Assembly: GCA_026120185.1 (NCBI GenBank)
Contig: JANUWF010003368.1
Coordinates: 868,001-932,000 of the forward strand
Reading direction: 5' to 3'
Source: Voacanga thouarsii
Taxonomy: Eukaryota > Streptophyta > Magnoliopsida > Gentianales > Apocynaceae
Length of the DNA: 64,000 nt
Below the pieces are notes generated by a model. It was not told where the DNA came from. It searched no databases and saw nothing but the letters and a program-made list of their open reading frames with translations. Position numbers and translations under genes: made by a program. The number at the start of each line of letters is the position of its first letter. Position 1 is the first letter of the stretch. Shown piece after piece: positions 34,268 to 43,075 of the stretch.

Positions 34268-35385
34268 TTAGCTGATAGAAGTTCTAAAATTCTTACAAAT
34301 TTAACTTGTCCCAAGTTACATGATTTTAGATGGTATAAAGATATGTTTTTACAAAAGGTAATGCTCAAACCTGATTGCCATCATGCTTTTTGGAAAGAAT
34401 GTTTTATCTTTGGTTTACCTCCTTTGTTTTCTAAAATAGTTAGACAAAAGTTTAAATTAGATTAGGGGAATACAGTGCCTTATGAAACACTCTCTTATAG
34501 GCAATTAATTAATTATGTGAATCAAATAGCAACAGAATTTTGTACTGACTTAAAACTCAAAGCCCAAATGGAAAGTTATAAAAAAAATTCTAAACAAGAA
34601 TTAAGAAATTTCTGTGAAATACTCCCTCCATCCACCAATAACTGGCCTAATTTCCTTTTTAGTTTATCCAAAAATAATTGTCCACTTTCTAAATATAGGT
34701 TTTATTTAATTATTTTTTTCTAATTTTACCCTTAGCATAATTTTCTATCAATTAATTAGTATTAAATTACCCATATTGAAGTTATTTTAACCAACAATAA
34801 AATCACATTATCCTATGAAAATAGTCAAAAATGTAATTTAATGAGGTGATATGGGTGAAAAGAAGACTCTAAAACAAAGAGTGGGAAGAGAGAGACAAAT
34901 GACATAGGTGAGAAGAGAGAGACATGTAATTATTAGAGTGATGTAATTAAAGAAGTGGTAGGATTCAAATTAATGAAGTGAGAAAGATAATAAAAATACT
35001 CCAAAGGGTATAGTGGACATTTTAATAATTTTCACTATAGAATTTCATAATTTCTTAATATGCATAGTTTTTACAATTATGCTAGTTATTTGTAGATGGA
35101 GGAAGTATTTGGTTATACTCTAATTAGACCTCCATCAAAAGAACTAAAGAAAAAATTTAGATGTAAAAGAAAAAGTTCCACTAAATCACCAAAGGAGAAA
35201 TTTTATAAAATCTTTAAAAGAAAGAAAAGAACAAAACAAGAAAAGGACAAAGAACGAATGAAATGTTATTTTTGTGGAAAAATAGGACATAAAGTTAGTG
35301 AATGTAAACAAAACAAAAAAAGAAAAAGAAAGTAAGTGAACTCTCTTTAAATAAAGAAATGTTAGATCAAATCTGACAACATGTT
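34265..35385 (+). pseudogene. Pararetroviral coat protein fragment (+), interrupted by a MITE
   Basis: Coat (capsid/nucleocapsid) region. Open or nearly open stretches carry CPKLHDFRWYKDMFLQK, the segment LINYVNQIATEFCTDLKLKAQ (34500-34560) and, after the MITE, a Lys-rich basic part and the knuckle CYFCGKIGHKVSEC (35270-35311) with all four ligands. An in-frame stop lies at 34464 (TAG). The MITE at 34622-35105 splits the gene. Inverted counterpart at 36548-37182. Confidence 0.8.
34622..35105. mobile_element. Stowaway-type MITE (484 bp)
   Basis: Terminal inverted repeats CTCCCTCCATCCACCAATAA and (reverse complement of the right end) CTTCCTCCATCTACAAATAA, 17 of 20 identical. This is the CTCCCTCC terminus of Stowaway/Tc1-mariner MITEs. 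TA dinucleotides flank both ends (34620-34621 and 35106-35107). The inverted viral copy carries the unoccupied site (minus strand GAAATATTTAGTTAT near 36835-36820), which directly confirms the boundaries and the TA duplication. No transposase gene. Confidence 0.93.
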
Positions 35386-35930
35386 TTTTCCTATTCCAAA
35401 AAGTTGTAAGAATCTCAAAATAGATTTGATTTTCAATGTCTTTTCGTAGAACCTCTATCTTATCTTGAACTTCACGAGAGTGTAACTGTTCTTGGATTCT
35501 TTTATTTTTAATATCATTTTTTTAAAAAGTTGATTTGATTTTGTCGGAGAATTATTTTCCTTTTTAAGGTATTGATATATTTACTTTGAGGACTTAAATG
35601 AAAAGGGAAAGTGACTTGAATAGATACTATGTTAGTATGGACTCCATACTGGTCTACTTTAAAAGGAATATATCTAAGTTAAAAATGATTTTTCTAAAAT
35701 TACTTCTTTATTTAGGTCTTTCATTAAAATAAAAGAATTAACGAAACAAAATAAATTATTTCAAATATGAGCATTAGCGAGTTTATAATTGATTTGGAGT
35801 TGACTTCTAGAAGCAGAATATAATTTAGTAGCTGTTTTTTTATAATATTTGGTTGGAACTAAACCTTCTTGAATACAATTTTGATCAGCTCTTGAATCTA
35901 ATAAGGCAGTTGTTTTAATAACAAAATCAT
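35386..35930 (-). pseudogene. Pararetroviral protease and linker (-)
   Basis: Continuation of the minus-strand polyprotein. The protease site reads LLDSRADQNC at about 35904-35876, the Gly of the DSG triad being Arg. It is followed by SRSQLQINYKLANAHI, then (after a stop) the PFKVDQYGVHTNI stretch typical of the pre-RT region (35630-35660) and a Lys/Gln-rich linker up to the inversion junction near 35386. Stops and the triad change make it inactive. Confidence 0.7.
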
Positions 35931-36881
35931 CTATTTTGAGAATAATAGGAATGTACCATTCTTAAAAGTGGCTCTAGAAATGGCAGAAATATAATATTCT
36001 CTTTGATTACCTTCTACTGGAAGAGTATTATCCAAGGTAGCGTCAAGGAGAGGTTTTTCCATTTTTAAATGTAATAGATCTATATTAATATTATTAATAT
36101 CTATTATTCTTTGCTCATTTTGATCCTTCAAATGTTTAATCTCTTGTTTTAATGAATTGATTTTGATATATAAATCTTGTAAAGAAATTGTTAGATCTTC
36201 TTTATCTTTCTTTTTAAATCTATCAAAAACTTCCTTTACATTATAAGGTTCTACTTGTAGTTTAATATTTGAAACCATTCCTTTTACTTTAATTAAATAT
36301 TCTCTTTTAACATTTTCATCCTGAATATGGTCTAGTAATTCAAAAAAGAATTCTTTATTAGATTTAGTAATAACATTGATTTTATTTGAACTAATCATCT
36401 TAATTTCTCCTACTGTATAGGTACAAATTCCTATACATCCATAAGAAGAGATGTCACTAGAGGATCCATTCTCAGAGGAATTTTCTTGGATTTCAAAATT
36501 TTCATCTAGACTACTATCAGAAGTCTTGGAAGTAGTTTCAGATTCATCAAGAATAGTATGGATTTGATCTACCATTTCTTTACTTAAAGAGAGTTCACTT
36601 ACTTTCTTTTTCTTTTTTTGCTTTTGTTTACATTCATCAGCTTTATGTACTCTCTTTTCACAAAAATAACATTTTGATTCGTTCTTTGTCCTTTTCTTAT
36701 TTGTTCTTTTCTTTCTTTTAATGCTTTTATAAAATTTTTCTTTTGGGGATTTAGTGGAACTTTTTCTTTTGGATTTAAATTTTTTCTTTAGTTCTTTTGA
36801 TGGAGATCTGCTTGAAGCATAACTAAATATTTCACAGAAATTTTCTAATTCTTTTTTAGAATTTTTATGGTAACTTTCCAT
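35931..36881 (-). pseudogene. Pararetroviral coat C-terminus to protease junction (-)
   Basis: The longest open stretch of the window, 316 codons. It starts with a basic Ser/Lys-rich nucleocapsid part and CYFCEKRVHKADEC (all four ligands present), then an acidic Ser/Glu-rich segment (DESETTSKTSDSSLDE), a region of unknown role, a predicted coiled coil (LYIKINSLKQEIKHLKDQNE, about residues 230-265) and the approach to the protease. The length without a stop is remarkable beside the decayed neighbours and suggests this piece is younger or simply lucky. No evidence it is expressed. Confidence 0.75.
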
Positions 36882-37560
36882 TTGGGCTTTGAGTTTTAAG
36901 TCAGTATAAAGCTATGCTCCTACTTGATTCACATAATTAATTAATTGACCATAGGAGAGTGTTTCATAAGGCACTATATTCCCCTAATATAATTTAAGCT
37001 TTTGTCTAACTTTTTCAACAAACAAAGGAGGTAAACCCGGAATAAAACGTTCTTTCCAAAGAGCATGATAACACCAGGTCTGAGCATTACCTTTTTGTAA
37101 ATACATATATTTGGACCATCTAAAATCATGTAACTTAGGACAATATAAATTTGCAAGAATTTCAAAACTTCTATCAGCTAACTGTTGAGGATTTCCTACA
37201 AAATGTTGTGTTAACGTAAACTGAAAAGTATTTAGGCAATCAGGTATTACTTCAATAGTTGTAATGAGTTGGCCTTTTGTATCAAGAGTAGTTTTGTTGG
37301 TTATTTTGGAAGCATTCATAATTTCAAGACGTTGGTGTTCAATCAAATAGTTATGCCACCACCCATGAAGGATTCTAGTAAAATCAGTAGTCAAAAGATG
37401 AAGAATGGTGGCATCAGAAAGAGATGAATGATAACATTTCATAGTAGTGATAGCCATAGCCATTTCTTGAATGTGGTTAAGAATTTGATGTTCATACATG
37501 CCATCAATATTCCAAAGTCAGATTATCAGATTAGCTATCAAAGCATGGTAGACGTCATTG
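36882..37560 (-). pseudogene. Pararetroviral coat protein N-terminal/core fragment (-)
   Basis: 37499-36984 is open for 171 codons with the coat core (RILHGWWHNYLIEHQ, FTLTQHFVGNPQQLADRS, LHDFRWSKYMYLQKGNAQTW). Similarity to coat sequence continues upstream to about 37560 (WNIDGMYEHQ). A stop at the 3' end (36981) and another near 36915 separate it from the nucleocapsid part. Part of the inverted pair with 34265-35385. Confidence 0.8.
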
Positions 37561-37561
37561 A

Positions 37562-38248
37562 GAAAGATGTTAGTTCTATTTTCCTATTTCAATGATGGGT
37601 GTTATGTAGAGGGGTATTGTTGTCATTACACTTGTAGGTCGAAGGCACTGCACTTGTAATATTATTCTCGGGGTCAATATTTCCATATAGTGATATACGA
37701 AATATTTAAAATGATAAAATACAATTATTTGTTAGCGAGGATATTTTGATCATTTTAGTAGCCAAGAATAATATATCTTTTGGTCCCTAGAGTAGCTCAA
37801 ATAATCTTAGTGAATTTATTTATTATATGGGCTTATTAGGTAAATTTATTACTGAAAGAATTATTTTAGAAGTTTATTTAATTATTTATTTGGACTAGAA
37901 TAATTAATTGGGCCAATTAATTAAATAGTTTATTAATTAATTATCTTGGATAATTTTATATTGAGCCCAACTAGTTTAATTAATTAATAAAAGAATTAAT
38001 TTAATTAATTTATTTATTAATTAATTGTCTTACGTAATTTTTATATTGACCCAAGTGGATTAATTAATTAATAAAAGAGCTAATTAAATTAGTCATAAAA
38101 TCCTAACCCACTAGGGTTTTTAGTGTGATGGCTTAAGGATTTGAGAATCCTTAGTAGCCAACACAAGAAGGAAATGAAAAGGAAATAAAATGAAGTAAAT
38201 AAATAGGAAATGTGGGCCGATTTGTTTTGTAATAGGAAAAGGAAGCTG

Positions 38249-38305
<57 letters not shown>

Positions 38306-38755
38306 TATGTGTATTTATTTGGTGGTTGACCAACATCACATAGAAAAAGGAAAAGCTTCGGTTTTCCTTAAGAGAAAAACAAGGGCCACTGTTTCTATTA
38401 GTCGTTTTTCTTTTCATTTTTCCTTAGCGATTAGCTCTTCCATTTTTCTTCCAATTTTCTTCACCATAATTCTACTTTAACTAGAAGAGGTCCATAGAGG
38501 TTAGAGAATATTCTAGAAGGTCAGGAACTAGCAAACGTGGTAAGTGTTTGCTGCGAAGGAGCCAAGAGTTAGTTAGTGTTCTCGTGGAACAAGTAGACAT
38601 TCCAATCCAGGAAGCACCATCGAACCCGAATCCAACTCCGATTATTCAAATAAAATGCCCTAGAAGTAAGTACTCTTAGACTTTGGCTAGGGAAAAAAAT
38701 TTAATTTGTTGTCTTCCACTGCGTATTTATTTTTTCCGTGGTCCTATAGAGTTCC
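37562..38755 (+). repeat. Copia LTR fragment of the A/D/E family, plus orientation
   Basis: Aligns by eye with the minus strand of LTR A from about its position 780 onwards: GTAGAGGGGTATT, GGTCGAAG, GTCAATATTTCC and TTTTAGTAGCCAAGA occur in the same order (37610-37770). The first third of the LTR is missing, and the right end (about 38755) has a degraded terminus. It contains an (AT)n run at 38250-38302. It abuts the minus-oriented internal fragment F, so the two do not form one normal element. Confidence 0.75.
38250..38302. repeat. (AT)n microsatellite, about 26 units
   Basis: Uninterrupted AT dinucleotides inside the plus-oriented copia LTR fragment; not seen in LTRs A, D or E, so it expanded in this copy. 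Confidence 0.9.
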
Positions 38756-38756
38756 A

Positions 38757-40775
38757 GGCACAATCAACTAAGATACTATTCCATGATGTATTAACTAGTC
38801 ATTAAATTCACCGAAAAGGTAAACTTTGCTATGATCTGAACTCAACTTCTTAATTAGTGTACCCGTTTAACATTCCATTTCAGCCTTAAACTCCTTAAAT
38901 TTATAGAAGAAATAAGACTTTCACCTTTTCAAGTAAACATAACTAAAACGTGTTTGATTATCTGTGAAGGTGATGAAGTATTATACTCTCCTCTAGTTGG
39001 TGTACTTAACGGATCACAAATATCACTATGAACTAACTCAAGTATTTTCTTAGCTCTTTCTTTCTTTTGCGTAAAGGATTTTTTTAGTCATTTTACCCAT
39101 AAAGTAAGGTCTACACTGAGGCCATTCCTCAAATCTCAATAAGCCCAAAGACCCATCTTGATTAACCTCTAAATCTGATTAGTATTTATGTGTTCCAATC
39201 TCAAGTGCTATAAATACGAGTCATTAGATGAGGTCTTTCTCTTCTTATTATTATGTTTAGTCCAAGTATTATTTATTTGATGTCTTATAGGATTAACATA
39301 AAAGAGATTTCTATACATGTTTCTAGAACAAATAATATTTCCATCTCTACTAATTAAAATACCAAAATAGTAAGAAATAGAATAGCAATGATTAATCAAT
39401 CGCAAAACTGAAATTGAATTCTGTTTAAAGCCAGAAACATATAAAATATCTTTTAAAACGAAAATCCCATTCCATTCAAACAAGAGTTCCAAGTCTCCTA
39501 CTGTTTCAGCTCATACTCTTGCTATATTACTAACTCTCAACCTATGCTTTCCTTTACCTAGTCTCCTTATCCTACTTAACCCCTGCAAGGTGTTGTAAAT
39601 ATGGTGAGTGACTCTAGAATCAACAATCTAAGTAGATGATGATCCAACCATCAACATAAACTCTAAGTAAAGAGTAATACCTGAAGAAGTCTAGACTAAG
39701 AATTCCTAACAATCCTTTTTGTAGTGTCCCTTCTTACTACATTTGAAGCATTTAACTTGGGTTTTACATCGCACTTGGACTGACCAGCCTTAGATCCCTT
39801 AGCCTAGGCTCCTGCATTGTTCTATGCCTTTTTTTTTTTTAATTTCTTGGGCTTATCCCTAAATCCAAAATAAGAACCAAAACAAGTAACCAAAACATTC
39901 GATTAAGGCTTCATGATTTTCATACAGCTCCTTTTTCAACTCAGTCAAAATCATACTCAACTTGTTCATATTGTAGTTCAACTTGAACTGAGAGTATGAG
40001 TTTGATAAAGTCTTAAGAACCATGTCAATTTTTTCCTCAAGATTTATCCCCGCCACTAGGACTTTAGCTTCCTCGGAGTGAGCAATCATCTTAAGCATGT
40101 GCTCTTGAACTGATGTTGTCTTGGCCATTCTAGTGTTCATAATTACCCTAAAAGCATCCTCCTTTATGAGCTGGCTCTTATCTGTAAACATAGTGTGAAG
40201 CAATACATCAATGTCTTATACAGTAGGCATGTTCCCGTGCTTCAATTGAAGCACGTTGAATATGGAGGCTAACATATAGCATCTAGCTATTTCGTAAGCT
40301 TTCTTCCACACCCTTTCAGCCTCATGGTCTTGGTCAGCGGAATCTTCCACAATCTCAGGATAGGGTTCTGTTAGAACATAGTTGTACTCCTCAGCTGTGA
40401 GTACTATGTTCAGATTCCTCTTTCAGGCCATATAGTTTGATCTAGTTAGCTTATTCTTCTAGAGAATAATAGACAATAGACTAAAATCAGACATTTTTGT
40501 TGATAGCAAAAAAAAAAAAAAAAAATCATTTAACAATTTTGACAAATATGAAAAAACATAAAAAATTTCACATAAACTTGACATTAATTCCTAATAATAA
40601 TTAACCCTTAAAACATTATTAGTAATATGAAAATTTTGGCTCTTAGAAAAATTGACATAACTTCGTAGAAAGGTTAATAGATTTCTAAGCTAAGTGTGTC
40701 GACCATTACTAACTAACCACCTTTCTAGGTAATGGTCTAGAAAATAGCTCCACCGATGGAGTGGCTGCTTTCTAC
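38757..40775 (-). mobile_element. Copia internal fragment F (A/D/E family)
   Basis: Minus-oriented piece from the middle of integrase (PGT at 38757) through pre-INT and protease to gag and leader. 39492-39208 is the protease C-terminus (FVLKDILYVSGFKQNSISVL). The protease site near 39620-39640 reads IVDSRVTHHIY, Gly of DSG changed to Arg. 40203-39859 is gag (EHMLKMIAHSEEA, LKTLSNSYSQFKLNYNMNKL). An A-run (plus T) interrupts at 39831. The gag start lies near 40495. The leader to 40775 aligns with that of A and E. Truncated on both sides. Confidence 0.75.
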
Positions 40776-41511
40776 CCACATAACCCAAAAGGGTCAGAGA
40801 TGTCACCTCGTCTTCTAGACAAAGGGTCTTCATAATAGAAAAACAAAATGTAACTCCAACTTGGAAAAAATAAAACTTATAAACCGTTATAGTCTTAATA
40901 AAAACTTATCCATAGGCAAATGTAATAAAACAAATGTTCAAAGTTGATGAATCTAGGATTCCAAATAAACAAAGAAGATAAATCCTGCTTTTCTAAATTT
41001 AGTACTCCCAACCTGAGTAAAATTTAGGATATCCTAAAAATCATGAATTTTAAAACATGTGTGATAAGAAATCTAAATAAACCCTATATGTATGATGGGC
41101 TTAATAAGATGTTTCAAAATGCATGCTTGAATTAAAACATTTTGACATGCACAAGAATAGATAAGAGTATTGAGCAATAGAAAGTATTTTCACAGGTATC
41201 AATTCCAAAGTTTCCAAGGCTTTCCGGTTCTATTTACAAAGCATCCATAATCTATGATATTAAAATTAATAGTGTACGGGTATAGAGGTAATTCCTACCA
41301 ACTAATATAATTATGTGCAATCCCAAACTTTCAATGGTGTAAGGGCACAAAGGTAGCTCCCACCCCCAAGTGTAACTACGTATAATCCCAAACTACCAGG
41401 TAGGTATATGGCATACCGAGTGAGATATTCCTCTATCTATCACTCAATCCCAATCCAGTTGTCCCACATCCAGCCGTCGGTTTCTTCTAAACCCCATCGC
41501 TAGTTGAGGAT
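40776..41511 (-). repeat. Gypsy long LTR, copy 2, left part
   Basis: Shares with copy 1 the GGTCAGAGATGTCACCTCG-like terminal block, the AAGGGTCTTCATAA run and the GAGTGAGATATTCCTC block (41417). Its very end (TGTAACACC in copies 1 and 3) is missing where it meets F. Interrupted at 41512 by solo LTR H. Confidence 0.7.
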
Positions 41512-43075
41512 TGATGTGTATGAATTTGGGTATAAAAAATCATATAAAAATAAGCTCATTTCCAATCAAGTTTAAATTAAAACGTTAACCCCAAATTACA
41601 CATATGAGCAAGCGTACTCATCGTTAAGTATAGCACAGGGTTTAAAATGAGTATCGATCCTCAAGGAACAAGTATGCAGTAACACTTTTCTTTCATTGTT
41701 CAACTGACTCAATAAAGTGAAAAAGAATAAAAAGGAAAATAAAATAAAATAAAAGAATATATACATGTCAAGGATGGAGAATTATGTAACTCAAACTATT
41801 ATTTTGACAAACATGACCTTAAAGTACCAATCATTATCATAACTAATCATTCTCTTAGCATCATGAAGGATTAAAATAGATTCACTTCTTTTCCAATCTA
41901 TGAAATCACTATCTTCTAGACAAATTAGCATCACATATCATGTCTCAACTAATTCACCCAAAAGATGCATTAAACACAATCCTTGATTAAATCCCCATAT
42001 CTTGGTAAATTTAAAACATGAAATTAACCAATGAATACATATCTTGGCAGACATTAATTAACCTTTAATTATCCAGTTTTTTAGCAATTAACTCATTTTC
42101 CAAGCAAGTTAATAGACAATAAATATGAAATAAATGAATTGAGACCACCATCAACTCCTTTTCCAAGCAAGTTAATAGAAAGAAAAAACAAATTAATCTC
42201 GTAATCAGCATAAGTAATTAAATATCAAGAATAACAATCAATTAATCAAAAGATCAAAGTAACTCTAAAAATCATGCATACCGAAAACAATGTCAAATTA
42301 CAATAAAATAATTAATACATCATTGTTCAAGAAAAGAAAATAAAGTTAAAAGAAAGCACTCATAAACAAGCCTCCTTCTCCTTCCTTCGTAGACTTTCTT
42401 GTACAATCCTTCTTGATTTGATGAATTCCCCCTTGAACTTCAGTGGTTTTGTATTTTGCACCTTAAATTCATACCTTTAACTTGTGTTTTTCCTCTATTT
42501 ATACAAGCCTCCTTTTCCTCTATTTATAAGCTTTAGAAGTGCCTGAATTTGTCCCTCTAGGGTTTCCAACCGAATAGGAATAGGAAAATACCAAAACTCT
42601 AAAAATTGTGAAAAACACGCACAAAAATCGAGGCATCGCCTGTCTTGCCTAGGGCTGGCGCCGGTTGCATTCTGTCTCTCTGTCCATTCACCAATTTTTC
42701 TTAATTTTCATAACAAGTTCTTCCAGGTTGCAGCCCGCACCGCCTCTGGGCTCTCAACCGGCACTGGTGTTCTGTTCAGCCCCTGTTTCATAGAGTTTTC
42801 ATTGACTCGAAGTGTGTGCTAGCAACACGTGGCCAGCGCCGCCTCTCTTGTTCTGGCCGGTGCCGCCTCTAGTCTGTTTAGCGATGATTTTGTCTTATTT
42901 TACCCCTAAAATCTAAAATAATGCACAAAATACCTTTCCAAGAGTAAAATCTCAAATATGAAAGAATATGACCAGTTATTGCACAAAATGTATCATAAAA
43001 TGGCCTCAAATAACTAGGAAATATATAACTAATTTAGGCCATATTAAGGATTAGCTCTACACTCCTACTCTATCA
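41512..43075 (-). repeat. Solo LTR H (same family as the LTR of L)
   Basis: 1564 bp, minus-strand start TGATAGAGTAGG and end ATACACATCA; the LTR of L begins TGATAGAGG and ends TACATATCA. It divides gypsy copy 2, whose conserved block resumes directly after it (GGAGATGGCC). No internal region, so it probably arose by LTR-LTR recombination. I could not find a clean 5-bp duplication (AGGAT left, CCTTG right). A GC-rich block lies at 42632-42880 and a duplicated TATA box at 42487-42531. Confidence 0.75.
42487..42531 (-). promoter_or_regulatory. Tandemly duplicated TATA box region in LTR H
   Basis: On the minus strand the unit GCTTATAAATAGAGGAAAA is followed, 26 bases on, by GCTTGTATAAATAGAGGAAAA. 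Both carry TATAAATA in the transcribed orientation of the LTR. The related LTR of L has a single TATAAAAG. Confidence 0.6.

Larger units (their letters stand above)
32500..37560. other. Rearranged endogenous pararetrovirus locus (Caulimoviridae-like)
   Basis: About 5 kb of old integrated viral sequence in at least four pieces of alternating orientation: RT/RNase H end, promoter region and next ORF start (+, 32500-33757); RT/RNase H (-, 33757-34265); coat (+, 34265-35385, holding a MITE); coat through protease to the linker before RT (-, 35386-37560). No integrase or LTR is present, as expected for Caulimoviridae. Genus is uncertain; a coat with a C-terminal zinc knuckle upstream of protease and RT in one polyprotein fits several genera. 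Every reading frame is interrupted. Confidence 0.8.

Noticed and set aside
32500..37560. Active or intact viral genome
   Set aside because: Pieces are inverted, incomplete and interrupted by stops and a MITE; the main RT catalytic region is absent.
38151..38417. 88-codon minus-strand ORF with Ile-Tyr repeats
   Set aside because: The Ile-Tyr run is only the (AT)n microsatellite translated; the rest is LTR sequence.
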